A stretch of DNA of 64,000 nucleotides from Dasyornis broadbenti (lineage: Eukaryota > Chordata > Aves > Passeriformes > Dasyornithidae): the NCBI GenBank assembly GCA_013397935.1, contig VZRN01006406.1:868001-932000 (forward strand), in the 5' to 3' direction. The notes beneath the pieces are model-generated. The model did no database searches and was not told where the DNA came from. It worked only from the letters and a program-made list of their open reading frames with translations. Made by a program: the position numbers and the translations under genes. This document shows, in pieces, positions 11,721 through 23,301 of this stretch. How positions within the stretch are numbered: the stretch's first letter is position 1; every line of letters begins with the position of its first letter.

Positions 11721-14700
11721 CTGTAATTATCCAAGGGGCAGCATTAATAAATAGGAATGAGCCCAAACTCTGTGAAATCAGAAAACAGCAAGAATACACT
11801 AAGGCTGCTGAAAGTGTTTCACAGCAGCCAGCTAATGCATTAAAACTATAAAATAGATTGTATTTTAAAAATAAAATTGGTATCAGTTTACAACCCTAAT
11901 GTCAGGCAACCATAGAATGATAATTGAAGGACCCAACTGATTCTTCACCTGTCCCATATTATTCGCTGTCAGCCCTTGAGAACTGGTAGCAAATGGTCGT
12001 AGCAGCTGTATTCCTGCCATCCCAAAGCAGTGTGGCTGGCCAAAACCTCCTGAAAAATACAGGCAAGAACCACGCTAAATAACTGGAAGATGACTGGAAT
12101 ACAATCCTTTCAACACTGAGTCAGGCTTTGAAGAAGAAAATAGCTCATTATCATGTAAACGCATGTTGTCTTGGTTCCAGGCTAATTGTTGTATAGCATA
12201 TCCCATATAACACAAGACAAAGCCCCAAGGCTCACAAGCCAAGGAAAATGCAAATTACACCATTGACAGAGCTGAAGGCTCCATGCAACTTTAATCGAGG
12301 GGAGGGTGCAATGGTTTTGTGAGACAAATGAGCAGGGAAGTTACATTAGAAAGACAGAGCTCTCTAATACACAACTTGACTGAAAGGCTTGAACATGGCT
12401 GAGCAAATGTTCACCTTGGCCACCAAAGTCTGAGGATATTCACACTTGCAAACCCCACCATAAGCATTCTGTGCCAATGGTACTCAACATTTCTGGAATA
12501 GTTCATGGAACTTCTCCACACTCTGGTGGCAGCTTCCTTTCTTTCACATCTTTATCGCTGTTTTTGTACAGGAGAACGCTGAAAATTCAACAAGGATTTG
12601 GGCCCTTCTGGGCTGGAAAAATCCCAAAGGCATTTCTGCTCTGTCGAGTGACCACTGCACATACCCTGTGCTGATGCACTCCAATGCCAGAGGCTGGTAA
12701 CTCCCAGAGGCTGGGATTGAATAGATCAAGGGCCCATGTTAACCTGAAGTGCTGGTCTCCAAATCAGGGGGTTCCAGCCCATGGTCAGTAGGCGGGATTC
12801 ACCTCTGGATTTCCCAGGACAATCTGCAAAGCCTCTGCCTGCTGTGCCTTTGGGGCTGCTGGCCTTCTGTGGTGGATGACCTGTCTGTCCAGAGATTCAG
12901 GCATTCCTACAAGACATTTAAAGGAGGTTGAAGAAGGAAAAAAACACCCTTCTGGTATGAGGAACAGGCACTGAGAGAAAGAAAAGAGCTTTAAGGTGGA
13001 CCATTGGAAGATAACAGAAGGAACAAAAATCAGAGCTGTTCAGTCAGGCTTCTAACTGATGCAAATCTGAATGATTCACAAACAGAAATCCAGCTATTTT
13101 TGGGGAAAAGGCACTGGATACATAACGTGGGAAACTGGCTCCTCAAGTAGCTGTTACTCTTCCATGGCAAAGCCTGGCAAAGTCTTTGGAAGAGCTTTTC
13201 AAAGGCTCCGGGAGATGCAGAAGTTTTGCAATGGTTCCTGCTGCCTGATACGGCCTCGGCTCCTTTAGTATCAGCATGAACAGACTCTCCCTGTGTCCTG
13301 GGATCAAACACCGAGTGGATCTCCGTGCTGTTCCGTGCCCTGTGCACACTGCAGCTGAGACATTTCCAGTTTCGTAATGCAAGAATTCAGAAATAGATGT
13401 AAATTTACACGTTCCAGTACAAACAGATGGTGTCTTTGGCTGGCTTTCGCTGTGTTCCTCGAAGGTAGCACTGGGTTGCAGAAGTTGATCTTCCTACAGC
13501 GATCTCTTCTTATAGGGGTTTTAGGGTTTGTTCTGGCTTCCCATTCACATGGCACACTGGCAGGGGCTCAATGAAGCCTGGGGGAATTGCCAACCTGCTT
13601 TCCATGCCAGGAGATGTGATAACTGCTAGAGATGGCCACAAAACAAAGTTCTGGTTCTCTCTTCTCCATGGCACCCAGCAGGGCTAGTGTGAGCAAAGAA
13701 GATATCAGTCCATGCCCAGAGTTTGTGACTAACTTGAAGCTCTCAGGAGGAGAAATTGGGACTCCAAGGTCCCAACTGGGACTCTTTCTGCAGATCTAGG
13801 GAAAAAAACCTATGTGAAGAAAATCACTTGCTACCCCTGGTGATGCTGAGGACATGAGTGCAATACAGGAATATTTGGTCAGGTTGCAAAGGGGCCTTCT
13901 CAGTCCACAGCAGTCTGTGAGGACATGTTGCCTCCGGATGAGCCCAGCTCTGGGAAATGGTCCTCTCAACAGAGAACGTTTTGGTCCAATTCCAGCACAA
14001 AAAGTCATTCACAAGGAAATGGTATCTGGTAGTATGCTCATGGGGAGACCTTGCTGCAGTTTCCCATCTCAAGCACAGCTGCTCCAAGGGCTGCAGAGAG
14101 CTCTGCCGCTTGTGGCCAGTCTGGTCATCAGCCTTTGTGAACAATTGCTGCTTTCTCCTGCTTTCTACAGCCAAAACCAATTTCACTCGAATGCAAAAAA
14201 ACCAAACCTCACAAAGAAGGTCCCTGCCCAGGGTGAGGGATCTCCCCACACTAAGATGGTGGTCCCAGAGCCCAGCTCAGCTTTGTGTCCAGTGCCACTG
14301 ATGCTTTCCAAGAAACTCATCATGGTGAAAAACCACGTCTCTCTGCATCGCCTCTGATTCCCTTTGCATCCCCACCCCATTTATCCTGAGTGGGATAAAC
14401 CAAAGCACAGATGCCAAGGAGTGTTTGGGACCAGTGACAGCTTTGGGGAAACAGAGTTGGCTGAGTTTCTGGGGCTGGTTACGTAAGGGAGTGTGAGCCC
14501 ACTGGACCACCCAGAGAAAGGCTTCCCAGCAGGGAGAAACAGGAGAGCAATATGTGTTACAACTGTGGATGCCTTCAGCTTTTGAGCTGACACTGAATTT
14601 ACTGGGGAGGAGATGAAGCAGGGATGGCAAGAAACAAGAATGACCCAGCAACAAATGCACTGGGGGAAGCAGCTCTGGTTATTTCTCAGCCTTTCACTCA

Positions 14701-16540
14701 GAAAGCAAAGCCATGCAGCTCTTCAAGCAGCCTATTTAACACTGGCACCACACAGTACAGGGAACCTTGCCAGCATATTTCATTAAAATACCTCTCCATC
14801 AGTTAATAATCATTCTCCGCACTTTAATAGCACTTCCCCTTCAAGATTTCCAAGTAAACCCATAAAAGTCAGCTCAACCTTGGGAGAGAATTATTCTTAG
14901 AGATATTTTGCATGCAGGTAGATGGAGAGACAGGGAGATGTTCCCCCGAAGTCCTGTATTGTTGCCCCAGCCCTGCATGACAGCAAGACTTTATGCATGA
15001 AGTCAGACAACCCAGTGGCTGTTTACATAATGATGGCCTGAGTTAATGGCCAAGACAGAAATCAAATCCAGGGCTGGTGATTCTTATTCACTGCTTTTCC
15101 CCTTCTAATAAAAATTTCCACAGATGCTGTGGATGAGAAGTTATATGCCCAATTCCAGAAATAAGCAAATTGGAAACAAATGTGCTGTGTGACCCAGTAA
15201 AGTGTGTTTACAAGAGGACTACTGCTACCATTGCTGTAACACTGGTCTGTGGCATGAGGAAACCTGAAACTGGATGAGCAGCACCCTGGTTCCTAATTCC
15301 CCCTAATAATGCCCTGTGTAGCTCAAAAGTGTCTTTTTCTTGTGGGTCTATTGGCCTTTGAATAGCAACATCAAATACTGATTTTTTCCGAGTACGAAGA
15401 ATAGTCATCTTTCTTGATTTTTGACTGTGGTCCACCCAAAGAAATTTCCCAGTAACTGGGAAATTTCCTAAAAGTGAAACGCTGTGGGGAGTCCAGCAGT
15501 TTGGGTTCATATCTGCCACTAACACCAGCTCCCAAAGCCATGGCAAGGCCCACCAGAGCTTGGGTGCCCTAAGCCCAAAGTGTTTCACAATTTCCTTTCC
15601 ATCCCAGCCACTCTGGAGACACTGATGTCTGTCCACCTTCCACCTTCAGAGACAGGTAAGTGTGAAACCACATCTATTTCTAGTAAAGCTGGGTATAATC
15701 CCATATCAGAGAAAGCTTCTGGTGTTTTTAAAGCTTTAAAAGATTTATATTTATGTAGCTGACAATAAAAAAATCCCAAAGCCACAAAAGCATAGAGACA
15801 TTTTCTCTGTAAGGGAATTCCTTCTCAAGGAGCTGCCTCGGTTTGCAAGAGGGAGACCAGACGGGATCCAGAGGCCACTGGAAGATGCTTGAGAATATCA
15901 TTAAGATGGTATAAGATGCCCAGTCTTCATCTAATAGCAGCATGCCATGCACAAAGTGTCTGAAGTCATGCTTTTGGCAGACTGCGAGCCAGGTTTTGAG
16001 GGCACCAGGTGAAAATGTTGTGGGTACTCAAGCTAGGGAACAGTTCTGTGTATCCTTGATGTGATGGGGCTGCAGCCTCAAGAGATAAGAGGAGCCAGAA
16101 CAGCACAGAGCATCTTATCTGGTCAGGGTCAAGCCTGCTGGAGAGGACAGAGTCAATGTCAGAACAACATCCCGCATGCGCAGTGCCTGGTGACGTGCAC
16201 AAATGCCATTTTTTATCAGTACAGACGTCCAACCCATCTTTTTATCTGCCGCCCAACCTGGCTGGCAGCCCGTGGCAGGGACTTCCCCAGCCCCACAGCC
16301 CTGCACTCCTTTTCCTCAACCACACAGAGAAAGGACAGGAGAGGAAATGATAATGGGCTTTTCCTTCTTTTGATACAAATGGCCAGAGGAAGCACCACCT
16401 TTTAAACCAGCTGTCGTTTGGAAAGCAGTCACAGGATTCCCAGCAGAGCGACTCTGCCCCAGCTCTGCTCTACAGCTACAACCAAGGCCACCCGGACACA
16501 TGACACAATGTGATGCACAGATGTTGATAAATTCTCCCAT
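11720..16540. other. Non-coding; chance open frames on both strands
   Basis: It contains the 27-nt palindrome at 15441. Around 13.8-14.4 kb, frames of 167 codons (plus) and 141 codons (minus) overlap each other. That is typical of a locally stop-poor, GC-richer patch rather than a gene. No splice-consistent structure or TE was recognised. Confidence 0.6.
15441..15467. repeat. Perfect 27-nt palindrome (13-bp arms, 1-nt centre)
   Basis: The left arm GAAATTTCCCAGT (15441-15453) is the exact reverse complement of the right arm (15455-15467), with a single A at 15454 between them. The next flanking pair (A at 15440, C at 15468) does not match. The right arm plus one base gives GGAAATTTCC, an NF-kB-like decamer, and the left arm gives a near copy. 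It may be a dimeric protein-binding site or the relic of a palindromic mobile element. Its function is unknown. Confidence 0.95.
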
Positions 16541-16900
16541 GTGAAAAAAATATTAAGTCATTACAGACAAAACAGCCTCATAAACAGAGCTTAGGAAACT
16601 ATGATAAATCAAGTTCGTTAGGCAGCAGAGTTGGTACGAGCCGCTGTCTCAGCTAATGCAGATTGAGAGTTCATCACATGGCTGCATAGATCAGCATTTT
16701 AAACACATACCGTTTACCAGCCTTAATGAATACTAAAAGCCCAATAAGCAGGAGCCAGAGCCACTCAGACATGGTTTCATACAGATGTCAGCAGCGTTGT
16801 CTTTCATTTTATTTGCTAATGAGTTATCGATAGCAGTAATTTGCTGCTGATAATGCTGCAGGTTATAAAAGAGAAAAATTAACAAGTTCTGTTAAATGAG
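16540..16900. promoter_or_regulatory. Candidate enhancer, homeodomain and CUX/ONECUT cores
   Basis: About 360 bp free of known repeats. Features include ATCGAT within GTTATCGATAGC (16823-16834, CUX/ONECUT type), GCTAATGAG just before it, GTAATTTGC just after, CCTTAATGAATAC near 16722, and several TAAACA/TGATAAAT words. The density of such cores is higher than in the neighbouring GC-richer sequence. Regulatory role is inferred. Confidence 0.3.
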
Positions 16901-19900
16901 GAAACGGGCTGTATGTCCTGCTGCATCCTGGCGTGGGAGCTGATGCCAGGTGGAGTTGCAGGCAGCAAAGGCATCAAGATCCCTGGTCAAGGCCGAGCCA
17001 TGGTGGTGCTAACTCATCACCACCAGGATGCTCAGACACGACGCTGGGCAGAGCGGCTTCCCCCAGCAGGAAGCAATGAACCAGCTGCTGCTAGCACAGC
17101 TCTAGGTATTGCTGGAAGGGTGGAAAGAAGGGAAAAGAGCAAATCAACGTGGTCTGGGCAGGCTAAAGCTACAGGCTGAGTCCACTCTGCTATGGTGTTA
17201 GGTGGGACCCATTCTAGATTCCCCTCATTTAAGCTGGGGTCTCTGGTAACTCTGAGCTCGGGTTCTGACCCAACCACTGCCTTCCTCAGGTCTTGGCTGG
17301 CTTCCCTGTTGCACTGTTGTAAATTCTGAACATCATCCTCAGCCATCTGTGGGACTACAGACACGTTAATAAAGGCACCAACCTGCCCAGCTCCCTGTAA
17401 GAACTGATTTCATACCGTTGGTGAGGAGCTTGAAGGAGGCAACCCCAGACACATGCAAAATACTATTTTTACCTATTACAGCTAATGGATGATGTTTTTG
17501 ATAAATGCAGACGGCAAAATAACTCAATGGAGCAGCTCCTCACTGAGGAGGGGAAGTGTTAAGAAGGCAGGAGTGACCTTTGCCTGGGAGGGGACAGCAG
17601 GGGACGAGGCATGGCCTGAAGGTTGGTGCCTTCAGCAGCTCCTTCCTGACACCTGGGCTCACATGCACAGTGATTTTTAGAAAATCTGCATCTGTTCATC
17701 AAGCTCTGAGGTAGATGCTGTAAACCTTCCTGTATTTTGTAGGTCAAATGAAGTTCTGCTCTTTGCTAAGCACCTTGAGCTGCTGGGTGGGAGCAGTATT
17801 GATCCATTCCTGAAGTGCTGGCTCAAACCAAGATGGGCAAACCTCCAGCTGCACACAAAGTCAGCAGGGTGCTGCCTGAAGGAAAACACTCTAGAGTCTC
17901 AGCTCTGGGTGATGGCAAAGGAAAATATTGTTATGGTTGGTGGTGTCAATGAGGGTCCAACCCTCGCAGTCCCTCAGAGAGCAGGCAGTGAGTGCGTGGT
18001 GTTTGTGTGGAACAGACTGGCTGTTCCTGTGTGTCCCTGAACCAGTGTTTCTGTAGAGCACTGACGTATGCAGCAGACACTGATGCAATTTATTTATCCA
18101 AGTACTGATGTGCTCACCCCCTCCACTGATGAAGGTCTTGGGCACTTCTTGGAAAAGCAGGGAAAACATTGCTGAGTTGCCCTGTTTTCCATTTATTTTT
18201 CTGTAAAAGGCAGTCACACTGATCCACTTTTTCTCCACTGAAAGTGAATAGATATCCCTGGCTCTCAGCTGGAAAAGCCTGAGGAAAAATAGGATCAGAG
18301 TGTTTTGCAGTTTGCAACCCATGATCTTCAAGTGCCTGGCCGTGACAGTCAGTGGCAGCTCCTTGGCACCAGAACTCTGCGGGACCCAAAGGGACAATCA
18401 CTGAGGCACAGAAAAAAGGAAAAATACAGTCACAGATGTCATCTGGAGGTGAGCAGGTTGCAGAAGGTTTTCCAGCCTGCCCACGCTGCCTGCCAAGCAC
18501 AATCCATGGCTCTGTGCCTGGCCGGCCCATGAGATGCTCCTTGTCCATTTCCCTGTTTTGTTCCATGTTTCCTTCCAGCAGGATGAGCTACATCCTGGGA
18601 TGGCCAATGGAGAGAATCCCAAGGCTGTGTTGGAGCCGGGGTCAACTCAGCTGCCACTTTCTACCAACAAAGCTTGTCCAGATTGTGGCTGGAACACTGC
18701 GCAGGGAAAAAAAGCAGCCTCGCCATGAGTGTGGGGGTTTCACCTTCAGCTGTCTTCTTTAATAGTTTTAATTTTAATTCAAGCTAATTAATGCATTAAT
18801 GGTTATAGCTTTAGGTTTATAGGTTTAGGTGGCATTAGTTAAGCCCTGACACTGTGGACTTCATGGAGGACCCCAGCCAGGCTGCTCCTTGCTGTCTGCA
18901 CCTCTGCCATCACAGAGAAATTAAGGGATAGAGGGAATTTGGATCAGAACCAGCAGGCAAGAGACAGCTCCCGAGTCCTAATTTAAGCCTGAAATCTTCA
19001 ATCTTCCCTCCCCCATTTGCTGTTTCCATCGCGGTGCTTATGGAAATTAATTTAAAAGTATTGTACAATTAAAAAAAAATTAATGGTTTCCTTCCTCTGG
19101 AATTGAGAGCTTTCTTCTGAGCAGGAGGGAGGGGTTTATGAACATGTCATTCCTTTTTAGGGGGCTGAATAGAGGCTTCTATCCTCTCATGTTTTAATTA
19201 ATTTTTCTATAGTTGCTTCATTAATTGATATTTATGTATTGCTTGTTGTGCATAAATCCTGGAAACAGCACATAAGAGGATGTTCTCGTTACAGCTCTAC
19301 AAGTGCTTGGCCAATACTGGAATATTAATAGTTGGAGTCGCGTGGAAAAGTACAGTTTGTTTCCCTTTCTCTGAGGTTTCTGTCCCATATGGTGCCTTCA
19401 GGGAATAAAGAGTTGCTTCAAGAAAGGCTTTTTTTGTGTGTGTGCTGCACTGTGTCTGTGGAGGTAAGTGCCAAAGTGATGGGGATGCAGCTGAGGCACA
19501 GCCTCCGTACCTCTGAGTTTTGTGGATCCTGTAAAACTGAACATGGACAGAAAGTGTCTTCATGTGCAAGCCTTTCCCAGACCTGCTGACTGGTGGTCCA
19601 GCTTCCAGGCAGCTTCCCACTGGAAGGGCAGGCAAGGATCCAGGCAAGACTTTTCTGAAGGATTTTATCTGCTCTTAACCCTTGTTTGCCACTGGACAGT
19701 TGTTTTGCTCCAGAAATCTCTGAGGAAGCGGGGACCACTTCTGTCACTGCATGCCAAAACCTCATCCCCTCTGAAATCTGCCGAGATCTCTTTTCAGTGC
19801 TCACAAGCTGTTCCTAGGTTGGCATTTCTCTGTTGTCTCGTGGCAAAACAAATCTCACCAACAGAGCAATCAGCCGGCGTTCTCTAAAGGCATGAGGCTG

Positions 19901-21480
19901 CTTGAGAGGCGAGTTATGATCTGCCTGTGGAGCTATTGTTATTTGAGATTTTATTAATCATTTACTACATTTTATGAGGTTAGTCACCTGCATCGTCTCT
20001 GTGCTGACACAATAATTTACCACTACAAGGATGAAAAATAAAATAAAAGATCATTTACTGGCAGCTCACAATGCTCTTACCAGGTTACAAAGGCAGCTGG
20101 TAGAGAGAGATTTCTGCTGGGGAATGAAAATAAAACAAAAGGGAATGATGAGGCACAGCCAAAAGGGTATCACTGAAGATCAGTTTTATTCTGAAGCGTG
20201 TGATAATCAATTATTCAGAAACATGGTGTTGAACTATCTTTCCCCATGGGTTTATAAACCTCTCACTGGCTTAGCTCTGGCAACAGTTATCCAGAGATAT
20301 GTAAGGGTATCTCTAGAAGCCACAAGAGGACATTGATATTAGGCACATCATGTAGATAAGGAGGATATTAGGAAGCACAGAACTAGCTCATCTGCTGCTG
20401 TAAATGTATCTTGCTCAATCAAGGTCAGTGGTTTCTCTGCCAGCTCTCTCCAGCTGGGGGTTGGACCCACAAGCTGTCACACAGGACTTGGAAAGGCGCA
20501 GGCATGGCTGGGTCTGTGATGCTCCCTTTCAAGCTGGGAGCAACAACCAGGGCCAAGCTGTGGGGACACTGCAACCTTTCTGCCAGCTCAGCTTCTTGTA
20601 GCTGGACACTCAGGAAAAACCAGGACAATGACCCTTCCGTGTGGGGGCAGGACACGGACACAGCTGGCCATGGCGAGCCAGCAGAGTGCTCTGCCTTGCA
20701 CCCAGGGGAGAGGAGATGGACATGAGGCTCGAGTCTCCTTAAAAGCATTTTTCAAAATAATTGATAAATTATTTACCAGCTGTAAATGGCCTGGATAAAT
20801 CTGTTGGTGAGCAGCAGCACAGCACAGTTCATTTTGACAACTGACAATTTACAGCCCTTGGTAGAGCACTGTTAAGGATATTACTCACTTAGCCTCCCCA
20901 CACGGTACTTAGAGCAGAACAAACAATGTCCCCAACCTCTCTCCATTCAGGAGGCCATCTCCTCCTGGCTCCCCATGACTTGGCTCTCTGGCTTCTCCAG
21001 CAATGCCTGGCACTGAGCCCTGCCATCCCTCACTGCTCCGGGCATTTCCCAGCCCATAGACATTTGCAGCCCCTGGCTCACGGCTGACATGGCACTGAAG
21101 TGTAAGATTTCTCCCTGGATGCAGCTGCTGAGGCCTTGGCAGCGGTGGCAGCCTCGTGACAGGGTGATGGGAGGTGTACAGTGGCCATGGTGACGCTGGT
21201 GTGGAGCCCTGCCCCACCAGCCAGCAAAACGCTGCTCCTTTCTGCTGCACGTAAGGAGAAGTGACAATTTAATTTCCGGACCTACTCCAGGGGCTTCTCC
21301 TGCAAAAGGGGGAGAGCAGCTTGGCTGCTGATGGTGAGGGGGACATCTGTCCCGCCTGCAGGCAGGTGGTGAGGCTGGGTGTTGGAGGGACACAAACCTG
21401 CTAAGACAGACAAACAGCCCTTCCCCCACTTAAAGCACGCATATAAAAATATGCAAAAGTCACATATTTTGCAAGTGCAG
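16900..21480. other. Non-coding; AT-rich and GC-rich patches
   Basis: GC-richer patches at 16.9-17.7, 18.3-18.7 and 20.4-21.4 kb carry random frames. AT-rich patches at 18.76-18.85, 19.02-19.28, 19.9-20.3 and 20.74-20.9 kb are rich in TTAAT words (for example TTTTAATTAATTTTTC near 19191). No gene or TE was identified. Confidence 0.6.
18760..18850. promoter_or_regulatory. Candidate homeodomain/POU cluster
   Basis: This contains the perfect 14-bp palindrome ATTAATGCATTAAT (18787-18800), which holds a POU-like ATGCAT centre between two TAAT cores. It is preceded by CTAATTA and followed by a short imperfect repetition of GGTTTA/TTTAGG words (18801-18830). No TE is recognised. Confidence 0.3.
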
Positions 21481-21640
21481 AGCCTTCCTAGCAATAATTA
21501 GCTTCTAAACATTCCCCTGTCCTGTATAATAAATGAACAGCATAGTAAATGTTATGAGAATAATTCATTATTCATCACGAATAACAAATGAAGGGAATAA
21601 TTTACCATCCGCTAATCCCTAAAAGGGCCCCACTTCTTCT
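21480..21640. promoter_or_regulatory. Candidate regulatory block with four GAATAA words
   Basis: GAATAAT and its reverse complement ATTATTC form an inverted pair at 21558-21573 with a 2-nt spacer. GAATAAC and GAATAATT follow within 30 bp. CAATAATTAGC lies near 21492 and CCGCTAATCCC near 21608. This AT-rich, repeat-free stretch ends shortly before a CR1 tail. Function is inferred. Confidence 0.25.
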
Positions 21641-21786
21641 CTAATCATGTAGGGATGCTGAGTGCTGAGGAAGAGGTTCCTGTTCAGCCATGCAGGCCCC
21701 GTAGCTGGTGCTGGGTGTGTGCCCTGGCCTGGGGGCCAGCACGGTGCTGTTGTGCCAGTGATTCTGTGACACAAACTGTGCAGGGA

Positions 21787-21890
21787 GAATCATGGAATGT
21801 CCTGAGCTGGAAAGATCCCACAAGGATCAGTTAGCCCAGCTCCCGGCCATGCACAGGAGTCGCCAAGAATCCCATCACGTGCCAGGGGAG
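21787..21890 (-). mobile_element. CR1 LINE, 3' terminal fragment (reverse)
   Basis: Read on the minus strand this is a CR1 tail. On the plus strand it starts AATCATGGAATGTCCTGAGC, followed by CACAAGGATCA, a CCCAGCTCCCGGCCATGCAC block and CAAGAATCCCATCACGTGCC. These segments match the reverse complement of the avian CR1 3' UTR in order. The copy is truncated and non-coding. The right boundary is uncertain by about 20 bp. Confidence 0.85.
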
Positions 21891-22901
21891 TTTTGGCATG
21901 GATAAGGATGGAGCTGCATCTCTGTTGTCCTTTCCACCCCCAGGCCCTTTCCCAAACCCACCTGTGTCCCTGCACAGCTGGCACAGACCTGGACATGTCA
22001 TACTCCTGCAGCCCTGGAAAGCCTCCAGTGCAGTGCTGCACTCTGGCTGTGACAAAGAGCCTTGAGGTGACAAGCAGCAATCCAAGGCATGGTCACAGGG
22101 GTAAAAGGAAGGAATATTTTTTAGCCTCATCAGGTTCTGTGGCACACACAACACCTGCTCTACTCTCCTGGCTGGGCAGGGGGGATTCAATGCTCCCACC
22201 ACATTCAGCACTGCAGCCCAATCCAGCCTCGCTCCCTGCCACTATCTCTCTCTTTACCTCCCTGACAGGAGCTCTCCCTTTCCCCTTTCACAATATCAGA
22301 TTTCTTTTTCCATCTCCACAGCTAATCCATTCTGGCGTTGCCTTTGTCTTTCAAAGTGCTGGATCACTCCTCCATTGGCTTTAACCCCTTGCCAAAGCCT
22401 CCCTCTTTTGCCCTTCTCAGGAGAACCATGAGCCCCCTAATCCCTTTCCTTGGGAGTTTAACACTGCTGCTTGTTTGGGGGCAGCATTTGTGGACTCACT
22501 GCTGTGTTATCTCTGCTGATTATTATTTGTTTATTGCTCTTCCCTCACTTGGAGCTCCAGTGCTCCAGATGACAGACAGCACATAAATCACTGTAATGGA
22601 GCACAGCGGAATGAGATGGAGGTGTACAAATTGTCTGTGTGTGCATGCGGGCAGATAAGGGAAGTCGGAGGATCATTTTGGTGCCTTCCACAGCCAGAAG
22701 TCACATTGCACAGAGAACACAGGGAATCTGTGCTCCCAGCCCAGGCATCCCCGGCATCCCTGACCAGTAAGGATGACCAAGAAAATAGCCTGGAGAAACA
22801 GATCCCTTAAAAAATCTCTCCATGCTTGCCAGCTGTCCTGACACCAGCAACCCCTGTAGCTTGTTTAAACCTATGATTTGATTAAAAAAACCCATAAATG
22901 C

Positions 22902-23066
22902 ACATGCCCCATCCCTGGAAATGTCCAAGGCCAGGTTGGATGAAGCTCTGAGCAACCTGGTCGAGTGGAAGTTGTCCGTGTCCACGGCAGGGGGGTTGGA
23001 ACAAAATGGTTTTAAAGGTTCTTTCCAGCCCAGGCCATTCTGTGATTCTATAATTCCATGATTCTG
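22902..23066 (+). mobile_element. CR1 LINE, 3' terminal fragment
   Basis: About 165 bp in CR1 order: CATCCCTGGAAATGTCCAAG, GGCCAGGTTGGATGAAGC, TGAGCAACCTGGTCGAGTGG, a GGGGGGTTGGAAC block, TTCTTTCCAGCCCAGGCC, and a terminal run of ATTCTGTGATTCTATAATTC-type octamers. The repeated 3' octamers mark the true 3' end. The copy is moderately diverged and 5'-truncated, with no residual reverse transcriptase. Confidence 0.92.
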
Positions 23067-23283
23067 CGTGCACCCGGTAAATCTGAATATAAAACCCCTG
23101 CATTATGATTTTAGGAAGTTATTATTTTTTATTCTAACCTTACACCTATAATATTGTTCCTGGATGTGAATAAGCACCGAAACATAAAAGGTTAGTTAGA
23201 AGCATCTGCCTATTACACAGTAACTGCCCTCATGTGAATTTAGCTTGGTGAGCACGTTTAATGTTTTCCAATGATTCCCGCTC

Positions 23284-23301
23284 CAAGTTTTGCAAAACTT
23301 G
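23284..23301. repeat. Perfect 18-bp palindrome
   Basis: The sequence CAAGTTTTGCAAAACTTG equals its own reverse complement. The core TTTTGCAAAA is close to a C/EBP-type site. It lies in an AT-rich, repeat-free stretch (23100-23420) just downstream of a CR1 tail. Function is inferred only. Confidence 0.95.

Noticed and set aside
13824..14357. Overlapping 167-codon (plus) and 141-codon (minus) frames
   Set aside because: They overlap on opposite strands, have no recognisable domain or splice context, and fit a stop-poor GC-richer patch.
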